From: an uncultured Paraglaciecola sp.
GTDB lineage: Bacteria > Pseudomonadota > Gammaproteobacteria > Enterobacterales > Alteromonadaceae
DNA length: 45,441 nt
Direction of reading: 5' to 3'
Assembly: GCA_947498355.1 (NCBI GenBank)
Contig: CANMKA010000032.1
Location: forward strand, 1 to 45,441
The notes under the pieces: model-generated
What the model saw: only the letters and a program-made list of their open reading frames with translations
Databases searched by the model: none
What the model was told of the DNA's origin: nothing
Translations under genes and position numbers: made by a program
Shown: positions 25,877 through 35,165 of the stretch, piece by piece
How positions within the stretch are numbered: position 1 is the stretch's first letter
Layout: the number at the start of each line of letters is the position of its first letter

Positions 25877-26152
25877 TTAGTGTCGATAAAGGGTTTTAAT
25901 TAGATGAAATCCGAATTTGGTTTTAACAGGGCCATGTACTTCAAGCACGGCTTGTTTAAATACGACATTATCAAAGGCCCTAACCATCTGACCTGGGCTA
26001 AACTCACCAAGATCCCCGCCTTTTTTACCTGACGGACAAAGTGAATGCTTCTTGGCTAAGGTATGAAAATCTGCGCCTTGTTCTAGTTGCTTTTTTAGCT
26101 TTTCAGCTAAGTCTTTTTGTTTGACTAAAATATGGCATGCGCAGGCTTTCAT
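25877..26152 (-). CDS. ppiC: Cytoplasmic parvulin-type peptidyl-prolyl isomerase PpiC
   Basis: A single rotamase domain of 91 residues, the usual size of E. coli PpiC (parvulin 10). Signatures are [31 protein letters not shown] and [11 protein letters not shown], the last with the conserved active-site His. There is no signal peptide. The ATG overlaps the fxsA stop codon (ATGA), so it is the second gene of an fxsA-ppiC pair with coupled translation. Confidence 0.94.
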   Translation of the reverse strand: MKACACHILVKQKDLAEKLKKQLEQGADFHTLAKKHSLCPSGKKGGDLGEFSPGQMVRAFDNVVFKQAVLEVHGPVKTKFGFHLIKTLYRH

Positions 26153-26682
26153 AGTGGTTCCTTAGGTTTACCGAGTTGTTCTGAAGCATCGCCTTTCTCG
26201 ACAAATTCCCCTTCAATGATTTCACCTGCCTGAGATTTCGAGTGATTGGTTGAGTTATGCCCAAAAGGTCCAGACTGTTGTTGACTAAAGTCGTGATTGA
26301 ATTGACCACCAAGGGGGCCTTGCATAGGTTGTACTTTAATATGTTTGAGCAGGCCTTTAGCAATAAGGGGGCGAGTGATGGGAAGGCTTAATATAAAGCC
26401 TATGCCGTCAGTAACAAAGCCTGGTGTAATGAGCAGCACGCCGGCAATAACCAGTAACAAGCCCTCGGCCATTTCTTGTCCGGGCACTTGCCCTTGCTGC
26501 ATTTTGGTTTGTGCTTGAGTCAGCGTACTCAAGCCTTCTTGTTTGACTAAGCGAGCACCTAAAAAAGCCGTTAAAATCACAATTGCTACCGTATACCAGC
26601 CGCCAATTTGCTCACTAACATTGAGTAGTATTGCGATTTCCAAGATAGGGAATAGAGCAAATAATAAAAATAACTTAGCCAA
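26149..26682 (-). CDS. fxsA: FxsA-family inner membrane protein
   Basis: FxsA is a small inner-membrane protein; in E. coli its overproduction relieves exclusion of phage T7 by the F-plasmid PifA protein. The 177-residue protein has the family core [23 protein letters not shown], a helix [19 protein letters not shown], and [21 protein letters not shown] (all in parts). The C-terminal 60 residues are polar and low-complexity and point to the cytoplasm. In many relatives fxsA lies before groES; here it is followed by ppiC and is divergent from dsbD. Confidence 0.93.
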   Translation of the reverse strand: MAKLFLLFALFPILEIAILLNVSEQIGGWYTVAIVILTAFLGARLVKQEGLSTLTQAQTKMQQGQVPGQEMAEGLLLVIAGVLLITPGFVTDGIGFILSLPITRPLIAKGLLKHIKVQPMQGPLGGQFNHDFSQQQSGPFGHNSTNHSKSQAGEIIEGEFVEKGDASEQLGKPKEPL

Positions 26683-27108
26683 AAGAACCTCAGAAAATTG
26701 TGTTTGAATGAGCTGATTATTATGTAAGACCTAAGTTTATCATTGTTGTTCTGTTTCTATGGGAAAAATTGAAACTGGGTGAATAAATCCCAGTTAATGA
26801 CGGTCTTGTTAACGGGGTTTGCGGGTCTTTGCTGTAAAATTTTTTTGGTAAATGGTGAGCCCTTTAGGTTGGGTTAGTGTGGTGTTTTTGCTGTTTCAGT
26901 ATTCATCTAGAAAAAACTAGATCACATTAGAACGCTATTGTATGAATATCATACAATTTGCAGAATAAACCTACAGCAAAGATCAACAAACTTTAGTTTT
27001 AATGCTTTGTTCTGCCCGACCTTGTATATTTGCACTGGCTTTTGTCTGCGCGGTTGGCAGTCATTAACAAAGAACCATTATCTAATTTTAAAATAGGCGT
27101 GTTTTTGT
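26683..27108. promoter_or_regulatory. fxsA-dsbD divergent intergenic region
   Basis: These 426 bases hold the two promoter regions and several dyads: a weak AACTGGG/CCCAGTT (26773-26795), ATCTAG/CTAGAT around six A residues (26905-26922), and the long palindrome at 26937-26957 listed separately. No small gene is recognisable. The dsbD ribosome binding site is weak (AGG about 11 bases before the ATG). Confidence 0.45.
26937..26957. promoter_or_regulatory. Operator-like palindrome upstream of dsbD
   Basis: Perfect 9-base arms ATTGTATGA and TCATACAAT around ATA, 150 bases before the dsbD start. The form is that of a dimeric helix-turn-helix regulator site, of the GntR or MarR kind. The TTGTATGATACAA half-sites also recall binding patterns of the PdhR/FadR group, but the regulator is not identified. 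Confidence 0.55.
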
Positions 27109-28947
27109 ATGAGACTGTTTCGACAATTTTTTTTAGGATTACTTCTAATCACTGGGGCAGTGAGCCAAAGTGCCGCTAACGGCCTTTCGCCCTTAAGTAA
27201 TTTGTTTTCGGATCAGCCATCTTTTTTGCCTGTTGAGCAAGCCTTTCAATTTGATTTTGAACAACAAGATGGCCAGCTATTGGTTAAATGGGATATTGCA
27301 CCCGGTTATTATTTGTATAAAAAGCAATTTAAAGTCGTCACTAAGGGCGCTGAGTTAGGAGAGCCTGAATATCCAGCCCATGTTCAGGTAGAAGATGAAT
27401 ACTACGGCATTTCTGATGCCTTCCGGCACTCCATTGTGGTGCGCTATCCGATTATTTCCTCCGAAGACAATGGTTTAGTCAAAATTCGCTATCAGGGTTG
27501 TGCTGATAAAGGTTTTTGTTATTTGCCAGACGTTAAGCAAGTGTATTTGAATGAATACGCTGAGGTCACGAGTAAGGCAATTACCCCAGTTCCATTTGTA
27601 GATGAGCCGGCTCAAGGGCCGACATTGGTTGATGACACCACTCAAACTAACCCATCCAATCCTGTTTCAGAGCAATTTGAATTGGCCAGCTTACTGTCGG
27701 GTGAACAGGGGTTATTGCTGACCCTAGCTTTATTTTTGGCATTAGGTGTTGGCTTAGCGTTTACGCCTTGCGTATTCCCCATGTATCCGATTTTGTCTGG
27801 GATTGTCATTGGCCAAGGCAAACAAATTAGTACCTCTCGGGCGTTCTCGTTGTCGTTTATTTACGTGCAAGGTATGGCAATTACCTATTCTTTGTTGGGG
27901 CTAATCGTTGCCTCTGCTGGTGTACAGTTTCAAGCAGCCTTGCAACATCCGATTATTTTAGGCACGTTAATCTTGGTCTTTGTTGCCCTTGCGTTGGTGA
28001 TGTTTGGTGCCTACGAATTACAACTGCCATCCAGCTGGCAGCAAAAGCTAAACGACTTAAGCAATAAGCAAACCAGTGGCAGTTATTTTGGGGTGTTTGC
28101 TATGGGGGCGATATCGGGTTTAGTCGCCTCACCTTGTACCACAGCTCCCTTGACCGGAATTTTGTTATACATAGCCCAAAGTGGCGATTTGCTACTTGGT
28201 TTCAGTGCATTGTATGCATTGAGTTTAGGTATGGGTGTGCCTTTGGTCTTATTTGGTATTACCGGCGGAAAACTATTACCTAAAGCTGGGCACTGGATGA
28301 ATGTCGTTAAGGTCGCGTTTGGTTTTATGATGCTGGCAGTGGCTATCATGTTTATTGAGCGCATGTGGGTTCATCCAGCTACCGACATAGCTTGGAGTCT
28401 CCTTGGTTTAAGCGCGTTTAGTTACTTTTATGTGATGAACCAAGACTCGGCTAAGTCGTTTTTCAAAGGACTTAGAATAGGTATTATTTTTGTTGGTTTA
28501 TTTGTCTCTGTTGGATATGGCTATTCAACCTTAAGCTCAATGTTCAACTGGCAAAGTGGGGCTGAGTTTAAGGCAGAACATACGGCCTTCGTGTCAGTTG
28601 AAGACTTAGACGACTTTGAACAAAAGCTGACTGCTGCCAATGCACAAGGTAAGTTTGTGATGATCGACCTTTATGCTGATTGGTGCGTGGCGTGTAAGCA
28701 TTTTGAAAAATATACTTTTCCACACCCCAGTGTGACACAAGCACTAGCTGGCACTGAGCTGATGCAAATTGATTTAACCGACGTAAGTGACAAAAATCAG
28801 GAATTTCAACAACATTTTGATGTGCTAGGGTTGCCCACCATAATGTTTTTTGGTCCTGACGGTAAAGAAATTCGAGATGCCCGTGTCACTGGCTTTATGG
28901 ACGGAAATACCTTCGCACAACACCTAGAACGGGTACTGCAAAGATAA
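27109..28947 (+). CDS. dsbD: Thiol:disulfide interchange protein DsbD
   Basis: DsbD carries reducing power from cytoplasmic thioredoxin to periplasmic DsbC, DsbG and cytochrome c maturation proteins. The 612-residue protein has a signal peptide (1-23), the alpha domain with Cys131 and Cys137 (GCADKGFC), eight membrane helices with the redox cysteines in FTPCVFPMYP and ASPCTTAPL, and the C-terminal thioredoxin-like gamma domain with DWCVACK near residue 526. All six catalytic cysteines are present. It is a single-gene unit; in E. coli cutA precedes dsbD, but that gene is not here. Confidence 0.96.
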   Translation: MRLFRQFFLGLLLITGAVSQSAANGLSPLSNLFSDQPSFLPVEQAFQFDFEQQDGQLLVKWDIAPGYYLYKKQFKVVTKGAELGEPEYPAHVQVEDEYYGISDAFRHSIVVRYPIISSEDNGLVKIRYQGCADKGFCYLPDVKQVYLNEYAEVTSKAITPVPFVDEPAQGPTLVDDTTQTNPSNPVSEQFELASLLSGEQGLLLTLALFLALGVGLAFTPCVFPMYPILSGIVIGQGKQISTSRAFSLSFIYVQGMAITYSLLGLIVASAGVQFQAALQHPIILGTLILVFVALALVMFGAYELQLPSSWQQKLNDLSNKQTSGSYFGVFAMGAISGLVASPCTTAPLTGILLYIAQSGDLLLGFSALYALSLGMGVPLVLFGITGGKLLPKAGHWMNVVKVAFGFMMLAVAIMFIERMWVHPATDIAWSLLGLSAFSYFYVMNQDSAKSFFKGLRIGIIFVGLFVSVGYGYSTLSSMFNWQSGAEFKAEHTAFVSVEDLDDFEQKLTAANAQGKFVMIDLYADWCVACKHFEKYTFPHPSVTQALAGTELMQIDLTDVSDKNQEFQQHFDVLGLPTIMFFGPDGKEIRDARVTGFMDGNTFAQHLERVLQR

Positions 28948-28956
28948 GCAAACCTT

Positions 28957-28998
28957 AGGTAATACTGAGGTTCGCCCTAATAGTTGTCAGTATTACCT
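28957..28998. terminator. Convergent dsbD/upp hairpin
   Basis: Perfect 12-base arms AGGTAATACTGA/TCAGTATTACCT separated by 18 bases, placed between the dsbD stop and the convergent upp stop. A bidirectional terminator is the natural reading, although neither side has a strong T-tract. Confidence 0.6.
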
Positions 28999-29003
28999 GG
29001 GTA

Positions 29004-29633
29004 TTAGCGTGTGCCGAATATTTTATCGCCAGCGTCGCCTAAGCCGGGCAAAATATACCCGTGCTCGTTAAGCCTGTCGTCAATTGCAGCTACGTATATG
29101 TCTACGTCTGGGTGAGCGTCTTGTACGGTTTGCAACCCTTCAGGCGCCGCTACCAAAAACAAGCCTTTGATATCGGTACAGCCCTTTTGTTTAAGCAAAT
29201 CTATAGTTGCAATCAAAGTGCCACCTGTTGCTAACATAGGATCGACAATTAACGCTGTGCGCTTAGAAGCATCTTTGACGACCTTGTCAAAATAAGCAAC
29301 CGGCTCTAAGGTTTCTTCGTTTCGATATAACCCCACTACACTAATTTTTGCATTGGGTATTAGCTTTAATACGCCGTCTAGCATGCCAAGGCCTGCTCTT
29401 AAGATGGGAACGACAGTGATTTTTTTACCTTTAATTTTCTGAATATTAAGAGATTGATTGTCCCAGCTTTTTATTTTGCAGGTTTCTGTCGCGAGGTCAC
29501 GCGTTGCTTCGTAAGTGAGCAAGTTACCTACTTCACTGGCTAATTCACGAAAGTCTTTACTGCTTATGCCTTGTTGGCGCATAAGTCCTAATTTGTGTTG
29601 AATTAGTGGGTGTTGAATTGCTTTGACTGTCAT
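29004..29633 (-). CDS. upp: Uracil phosphoribosyltransferase Upp
   Basis: Upp salvages uracil to UMP with PRPP. The 209-residue protein has the PRPP-binding loop [11 protein letters not shown], the N-terminal [13 protein letters not shown] signature, [14 protein letters not shown], and the C-terminal uracil-binding [16 protein letters not shown], all fully conserved. A GAGAG ribosome binding site precedes the ATG. No uraA permease follows, and the gene ends at a shared hairpin with dsbD. Confidence 0.96.
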   Translation of the reverse strand: MTVKAIQHPLIQHKLGLMRQQGISSKDFRELASEVGNLLTYEATRDLATETCKIKSWDNQSLNIQKIKGKKITVVPILRAGLGMLDGVLKLIPNAKISVVGLYRNEETLEPVAYFDKVVKDASKRTALIVDPMLATGGTLIATIDLLKQKGCTDIKGLFLVAAPEGLQTVQDAHPDVDIYVAAIDDRLNEHGYILPGLGDAGDKIFGTR

Positions 29634-30070
29634 ACATATCTCTCATTAGATGGGCAATAAAACTGAGGGCTCGTGGCATGATAACAAGTGATCTTGTAAA
29701 TTGCCTATTTATCAGTAATTCGGCTCGTTTAGTTTCGGTCAAATTGTGCATAATCTATCAATTTGAACACAACAAGGGGCGGTGCTTTGGTATGCGAAGG
29801 CTGCATCAGTATTGGATGCAATGTGCGTTTCAGGGTATGAAAGCTCATACATATATTTTTGATCAAACTCTGTTAAATGTATAAACTTTGCGTTAATCTT
29901 CGCAGATAAGACCAGTAATTTGCTGCTAAATTCTTACATCTGATTATAATATGCAAATTATACGGGTTATTGTTTAATAAATGTTCGATTTTGTACGGGT
30001 TACATACTTTGTAGCTTGAATTGAACCCTAAGCAATTGAATCGAATTGATATAATTGAAATGGTAATCAT
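29634..30070. promoter_or_regulatory. upp-aroQ divergent intergenic region
   Basis: These 437 bases separate two divergent genes. A TATAAT at 29945-29950 with TTGCTG at 29920-29925 (19-base spacer) could be the aroQ-accBC promoter. Short open frames in both directions have no ribosome binding sites or family patterns, so I do not call them. The long leader before aroQ-accBC could carry regulation of fatty-acid synthesis, but I see no riboswitch structure. Confidence 0.4.
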
Positions 30071-30520
30071 GTGAACTTATTAATCATTAATGGCCCTAAC
30101 CTCAATATGCTAGGTAAGCGAGAGCCGCAAACCTATGGCGCCGACACCTTAGCGCAAATAAATACCAAGTTAGAAGAATATGCTCAAAGCTTAGGTTTTA
30201 CCTTTAGTCATGTTCAATCGAACGCTGAGCATGAATTGATTGACGCCATACACCAAGGGTTTGGCAAGCTAGACTTTATTGTAATTAACCCTGGCGCATT
30301 CACCCATACTAGCGTGGCATTGCGTGATGCCTTGTTAAGTATAGCTGTACCCTTTGTTGAAGTGCATTTGTCGAATGTGCATGCGAGAGAGCCATTTAGG
30401 CAGCATTCGTACTTTTCTGATGTGGCCCAAGGGGTAATATGCGGACTCGGTGCCAAAGGGTACGAGTTTGCAATACGTTACGCGAAAGAATTTTTAGATA
30501 AATCAGGTTCGGTACGTTAG
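30071..30520 (+). CDS. aroQ: Type II 3-dehydroquinate dehydratase AroQ
   Basis: AroQ dehydrates 3-dehydroquinate in the shikimate pathway. The 149-residue protein has the family hallmarks [21 protein letters not shown] with catalytic Tyr near 24, [17 protein letters not shown], and [20 protein letters not shown] with the catalytic His. The start is GTG because the upstream sequence has no in-frame ATG. The aroQ-accB-accC order is widespread in gammaproteobacteria, and the spacing of 29 bases to accB suggests an operon. Confidence 0.95.
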   Translation: MNLLIINGPNLNMLGKREPQTYGADTLAQINTKLEEYAQSLGFTFSHVQSNAEHELIDAIHQGFGKLDFIVINPGAFTHTSVALRDALLSIAVPFVEVHLSNVHAREPFRQHSYFSDVAQGVICGLGAKGYEFAIRYAKEFLDKSGSVR

Positions 30521-30549
30521 GTACCGCTCAACTTTTCAGAGAGAGAATA

Positions 30550-31005
30550 ATGGATATACGTAAAATAAAAAAATTGATAGAGCTAGTAGAAGAGTCTGGC
30601 ATATCGGAATTGGAAATTACTGAAGGTGAAGAGTCTGTGCGTATCCACCGTGGTGGTTCTGCTGCACAAGTTGCTGCTCCTATTCAATACGCTGCGCCTC
30701 AAGCAGTTGCTGCACCAGCTCCCGCTCCAGTAGCGGCCTCAGAAGCGCCAGCTGCACCGGCTGCTATTTCTGGACATGTAGTAAAATCGCCTATGGTTGG
30801 AACTTTCTATCGTTCATCTTCGCCTGGTGCAAAATCGTTTGTTGAAGAAGGTCAAAAGGTTAATGTAGGTGATACCTTATGTATCATCGAAGCAATGAAA
30901 ATGATGAATCAAATTGAATCAGACAAGGCTGGTGTCGTGAAACAAATCCTTGTCGACAACCAAGAGCCTGTTGAGTTCGATCAACCTATGTTTGTGATTG
31001 AATAA
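30550..31005 (+). CDS. accB: Biotin carboxyl carrier protein AccB of acetyl-CoA carboxylase
   Basis: AccB carries biotin between the carboxylase and transcarboxylase halves of acetyl-CoA carboxylase. The 151-residue protein has the N-terminal [17 protein letters not shown], an Ala/Pro-rich linker (about 38-74), and the biotinyl domain with Lys117 in EAMKMMN as the attachment residue. The thumb loop [11 protein letters not shown] is present. It is followed after 6-12 bases by accC. Confidence 0.96.
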   Translation: MDIRKIKKLIELVEESGISELEITEGEESVRIHRGGSAAQVAAPIQYAAPQAVAAPAPAPVAASEAPAAPAAISGHVVKSPMVGTFYRSSSPGAKSFVEEGQKVNVGDTLCIIEAMKMMNQIESDKAGVVKQILVDNQEPVEFDQPMFVIE

Positions 31006-31017
31006 AGGTTAATGACA

Positions 31018-32364
31018 ATGCTATCAAAAGTCCTTATTGCAAACCGTGGCGAGATTGCACTGCGTATCTTGCGCGCATGTAAAGAGCTAGGCATTAAAAC
31101 CGTGGCAGTGCACTCAACTGCCGACGAGTCCCTTAAGCATGTTTTATTAGCCGACGAGACTATCTGTATAGGTAAAGCCTCAGCGACCGAAAGTTACCTC
31201 AATATTCCACGTATTATTGCGGCTGCAGAAGTGACCGATGCCGAAGGCATTCACCCTGGTTACGGTTTTCTAGCAGAAAATGCTGACTTTGCCGAAGCTG
31301 TGGAAAAGAGTGGGTTTAAATTTATTGGCCCAACTGCAGATACCATCAATTTAATGGGCGACAAAGTATCGGCGATTAAATCAATGAAAAGTGCAGGTGT
31401 ACCTTGTGTACCTGGCTCAGATGGCCCTCTCGATGACAACGAAGCCCGTAACAAGCGTTTAGCCAGTGAAATTGGTTATCCGATTATAGTTAAAGCAGCT
31501 GGTGGCGGCGGTGGACGAGGAATGCGTGTCGTGCGTAGTGAAGATGAACTCATTTCATCAATCGCCATGACTAAGAGCGAAGCAGGCGCTGCGTTTAATA
31601 ACGACGTGGTCTACATGGAAAAATTCCTAGAAAATCCTCGTCACGTTGAAATTCAAGTATTGGCCGATGGTCAAGGCAATGCGATTCACTTAGGTGAGCG
31701 CGACTGCTCGATGCAGCGACGCCATCAAAAAGTGGTAGAAGAAGCCCCAGCACCAGGTATTACCCCTGAAATGCGCGCTAAAATTGGCGAAAGATGTTGC
31801 CAAGCTTGTATCGAAATTGGTTATCGCGGTGCGGGTACCTTTGAGTTTTTGTTCGAGAACGGCGAGTTTTATTTCATTGAAATGAACACCCGTATTCAGG
31901 TAGAGCATCCTGTTTCTGAGATGATCACTGGCGTCGACTTAATTAAAGAGCAACTACGCATTGCTTCTGGTCAAAAACTAACCATCAGCCAAGAAGACAT
32001 CAATATTAGTGGTTGGGCGATTGAATGCCGAATTAATGCTGAAGATTCGAAAACCTTTATCCCTAGTCCGGGTAAAATTACTAAGTTCCACGCACCTGGT
32101 GGGTTAGGTGTGCGTTGGGATTCACATATTTACACAGACTACTCAGTTCCACCTTACTATGACTCTATGATAGGTAAGTTGATTACTTATGGCGAAACGC
32201 GCGAAATCGCTATTGTGCGTATGCGTCATGCCCTTGATGAGCTAGTCATAGGCGGAATTAAAACCAATATCGAGTTGCAAAAAAGTATCATGGCAGACGA
32301 AAGTTTTGCCGCAGGTGGTGCCAATATTCACTACCTAGAGAAAAAGCTCGGCATGCAACACTAA
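31018..32364 (+). CDS. accC: Biotin carboxylase AccC
   Basis: AccC carboxylates the biotin of AccB with bicarbonate and ATP. Conserved features are [15 protein letters not shown] at the N-terminus, the glycine-rich [37 protein letters not shown], and the active-site [15 protein letters not shown] start at the ATG at 31018 ([11 protein letters not shown], 448 residues), which matches E. coli and has AAAGG at a normal distance; an ATG six bases upstream is too close to that site. A terminator follows. Confidence 0.96.
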   Translation: MLSKVLIANRGEIALRILRACKELGIKTVAVHSTADESLKHVLLADETICIGKASATESYLNIPRIIAAAEVTDAEGIHPGYGFLAENADFAEAVEKSGFKFIGPTADTINLMGDKVSAIKSMKSAGVPCVPGSDGPLDDNEARNKRLASEIGYPIIVKAAGGGGGRGMRVVRSEDELISSIAMTKSEAGAAFNNDVVYMEKFLENPRHVEIQVLADGQGNAIHLGERDCSMQRRHQKVVEEAPAPGITPEMRAKIGERCCQACIEIGYRGAGTFEFLFENGEFYFIEMNTRIQVEHPVSEMITGVDLIKEQLRIASGQKLTISQEDINISGWAIECRINAEDSKTFIPSPGKITKFHAPGGLGVRWDSHIYTDYSVPPYYDSMIGKLITYGETREIAIVRMRHALDELVIGGIKTNIELQKSIMADESFAAGGANIHYLEKKLGMQH

Positions 32365-32381
32365 GCTAGAGTTATAACCAA

Positions 32382-32408
32382 AAAAGAGCAAATTATTGCT
32401 CTTTTTTT
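32382..32408 (+). terminator. Terminator of the aroQ-accBC operon
   Basis: Stem AAAAGAGCAA/TTGCTCTTTT around a 4-base loop, followed by a T-run on the plus strand, 18 bases after accC. Confidence 0.92.
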
Positions 32409-32512
32409 ATGTGTACTAGTTTGAACTAGCATGCTCAAACCCTATATGTATTAGTCAAACATGGCTACGCTTTAAATTTTATGCAGTGTAAGGCCTGCTA
32501 CACCCTAAATAT

Positions 32513-33832
32513 TTAGGCTCCTTCGGTGCGAGTCATTTGGTTCACCACTTCGATAATTTCTTCACTACATCCACTGAATAAAGCAATGGTTTCGCCAGTT
32601 TTCTCGACCAATTGTACGCCTTCTTCTGCAAGACCTACAATGCGTTGCACAGACTTGACTGCATCGGCTGACAGATGCTGGTTTTCTTTTACTACCTCAT
32701 CTATTTCTGCTGTAGATTGGCTAGTTCTGGCTGCGAGCTGCCTAACTTCGTCGGCTACCACTGCAAACCCTCGGCCTTGATCACCGGCTCGTGCTGCTTC
32801 AATGGCGGCATTTAGAGCGAGCAAGTTAGTTTGATCAGCAATTGAGGTAATAGTACTTACAATGTTACTGATTTGCTCAGATTGCTTGCTTAGAGAATCT
32901 ATACGCTCGGCAGCTTCCGATAAGCTAGAAGACACGTTTCGAATTGCGTTTATCGTATTGTGTACGATTTCGTTACCGGTTTTAGATATGTCACCGGTTT
33001 TGTCTGATGATTGCTGTGCGAGTTCGCTTGTTACACGCTTTGCTTCGATACTTTGCGTGATGTCAGTAGCAAACTTAATGACTTTATAAAGCTTGCCTTC
33101 AGCGTCAAATATTGGGTTATAGGACGCGTCTAACCAGATAGTTTTGTTGTTATTTCCCACTCGTTGGAACGTACCAGATACGTATTCACCCTTATTGAGT
33201 TTTCGCCAGAAATCTTTGTACTCGACAGACTGGGCAATCTCTTGGCTACAAAACATGCTATGCAGTTGCCCTACCACGTCTTGTGGTGTGTATCCCATGG
33301 TTTGATAAAAATTATCATTCGCTTCCAGGATTTTGCCGTTTAAATCAAAATGTATGACCGCCATTGAGCGCGATATTGCGTTACTTTGAGACTTTAATTC
33401 GTGCATAGTTTCAACCGTCGTTGTGACGTCTGACGCAATTTTGATGATTTTCTCAACCCGCTTATCTTGATTAAACACGGGGCAATAGCTAGCTGACAAC
33501 CATATTTTATCCCCCGATTTGGTGATGCGAGGGAACTCGCCTTTCATGGCTTGGCCACTGGCAAGCTGTTGCCACAAGTTGCGGTATTCATTGCTGCTCA
33601 CTAACTCGGGTTGACAGAACATACTGTGATGTTTGCCTACCACTTCTGTTGCTTCATAGCCTGTGGCAGCCAGAAAATTTTGGTTGGCCGATATAATCGT
33701 TCCATCGGCAGTAAACTCTATCATGGCCACAGAGGTGGATAATGCGTTGAGCAATGCCTCGTTTAGTTGGTACTTAGTAGTTATCTCAGCAAGTTCGTTT
33801 TTTAGCGCGCTATTATTGTTAAAAAATGCCAT
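32513..33832 (-). CDS. Soluble PAS-PAS-MCP chemoreceptor, BdlA-like
   Basis: The 439-residue protein has two PAS domains (about 20-140 and 145-260), near-duplicates of each other (both with GYxxxxVVGxxHSMFC), and a methyl-accepting signalling domain (about 270-430) with the hairpin tip [36 protein letters not shown] (in parts). No membrane segment or periplasmic domain is present. Pseudomonas BdlA has the same plan and size and senses redox cues that drive biofilm dispersal; Aer-type receptors have one PAS. The Cys in each SMFC could bind or sense redox. A che cluster is not in the window. Confidence 0.88.
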   Translation of the reverse strand: MAFFNNNSALKNELAEITTKYQLNEALLNALSTSVAMIEFTADGTIISANQNFLAATGYEATEVVGKHHSMFCQPELVSSNEYRNLWQQLASGQAMKGEFPRITKSGDKIWLSASYCPVFNQDKRVEKIIKIASDVTTTVETMHELKSQSNAISRSMAVIHFDLNGKILEANDNFYQTMGYTPQDVVGQLHSMFCSQEIAQSVEYKDFWRKLNKGEYVSGTFQRVGNNNKTIWLDASYNPIFDAEGKLYKVIKFATDITQSIEAKRVTSELAQQSSDKTGDISKTGNEIVHNTINAIRNVSSSLSEAAERIDSLSKQSEQISNIVSTITSIADQTNLLALNAAIEAARAGDQGRGFAVVADEVRQLAARTSQSTAEIDEVVKENQHLSADAVKSVQRIVGLAEEGVQLVEKTGETIALFSGCSEEIIEVVNQMTRTEGA

Positions 33833-34124
33833 TTAGGAGCGTCCATATTTTTCGTGGGAAAATGTATATTGTTTGAGTCTAGTCGTGTTTACTTTGATTA
33901 GCACTACGCTTTTTCACAGCGAACAAGTTCGTAGTACGTTATCGATAAAAAAACGATTTTCTCGAGCAATAATTTAATATACCAATAAAAAGCAGATGAG
34001 TTGTGTCGTTGGTTAAGTCATTATCGTTAGCCACAGTTGTTCATATTTGTTGTTGGATAAATCCGTCATAGCCATGCGCGATTTGGTACACTTTAGCTAT
34101 TCGTTTACGTTGAGAAGAAACTTG

Positions 34125-35003
34125 ATGCCTTGGATCCAATTAAAAATTAACAGTCAAGCTGAGCATGCTGAACAAATTGGCGAAATGTTGTCGGCCAACG
34201 GCGCCCAAGCAGTGACCTTTGTCGATGCTAAAGACACCCCTATGTACGAGCCTAAGCCCGGTGAAGTGATGCTGTGGCCAGACACCCAAACTGTGGGTCT
34301 TTACGATGCTAATCACAATATGCAAGGCGTGATTCAACGCTTAGCTAAGTCCAAGGTGCTAGGGCCAGATTTCAACTACAAATTAGATCAACTGGAAGAC
34401 AAAGATTGGGAACGAGAATGGATGGAGAATTTTCATCCTATGCAATTTGGCGAAAGGCTTTGGATTTGCCCAAGTTGGCGCGACGTGCCCGATCCGAATG
34501 CAGTGAATGTTATGTTAGATCCCGGTTTAGCTTTTGGCACAGGCACCCACCCTACAACCAGTTTGTGTCTGCGTTGGTTAGACGGTTTGTCTTTGTCTGA
34601 TTCTTTGGTGGTCGATTTTGGTTGCGGGTCAGGTATTTTAGGTATTGCGGCCCTTAAATTGGGTGCAAAGCGGGTAGTGGGTATAGATATTGACCCTCAA
34701 GCTTTACTGGCGAGCCAAGACAACGCCAATCGTAATGCGGTAGGCGAACAAATTGAATTGTATTTACCTCAGGATCAACCAGAGCTAGAAGCCGATGTGG
34801 TATTAGCGAATATTCTTGCTGGTCCTTTGCGGGACCTAAAAGCCGTTATTTCGGCCTATTGCAAGCCAGGTGGAAAATTGGTTTTGTCAGGGATTTTAGA
34901 CAATCAGGCTCAAGATATTAACGATTTATACAGCGATATCTTTGATATGGAGCCTATCGAAATCGATGGCGAATGGGCAAGAGTGTCGGGCGTTAAAAAG
35001 TAA
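34125..35003 (+). CDS. prmA: Ribosomal protein L11 methyltransferase PrmA
   Basis: PrmA trimethylates ribosomal protein L11. The 292-residue protein has the N-terminal substrate domain ([22 protein letters not shown]), the linker, and the catalytic domain with [38 protein letters not shown] and [13 protein letters not shown] chose the ATG at 34125 because GAGAAG precedes it and MPWIQ matches the family start; a further upstream frame (from 34047) adds 26 residues not found in PrmA. The usual neighbours dusB and fis do not follow here. Confidence 0.95.
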   Translation: MPWIQLKINSQAEHAEQIGEMLSANGAQAVTFVDAKDTPMYEPKPGEVMLWPDTQTVGLYDANHNMQGVIQRLAKSKVLGPDFNYKLDQLEDKDWEREWMENFHPMQFGERLWICPSWRDVPDPNAVNVMLDPGLAFGTGTHPTTSLCLRWLDGLSLSDSLVVDFGCGSGILGIAALKLGAKRVVGIDIDPQALLASQDNANRNAVGEQIELYLPQDQPELEADVVLANILAGPLRDLKAVISAYCKPGGKLVLSGILDNQAQDINDLYSDIFDMEPIEIDGEWARVSGVKK

Positions 35004-35120
35004 AAGCGTTGGATTCAATAAAAATCGGTACAAGCTCTCCCTAAGAAGCTTAATATCACCCAGATTGCTCAAAGATTAGTTCTTATTATGCGTTAATTTG
35101 AACGCTGAACAAGCTAATGA

Positions 35121-35149
35121 CTCAAGGCATGTGTTTGCTATGCCTTGAG
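35121..35149. other. Hairpin between prmA and the sulfatase
   Basis: Perfect 10-base arms CTCAAGGCAT/ATGCCTTGAG with a 9-base loop in the convergent space. It is probably a terminator for both genes, though the T-tracts are weak. Confidence 0.6.
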
Positions 35150-35165
35150 CCAAAACAGCTAGATG

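Noticed and set aside
29678..29884. Small gene between upp and aroQ
   Set aside because: Overlaps promoter DNA and shows no ribosome binding site or conserved pattern.
34047..34124. Upstream N-terminal extension of prmA
   Set aside because: The 26 extra residues do not resemble PrmA and the good ribosome binding site serves the ATG at 34125.
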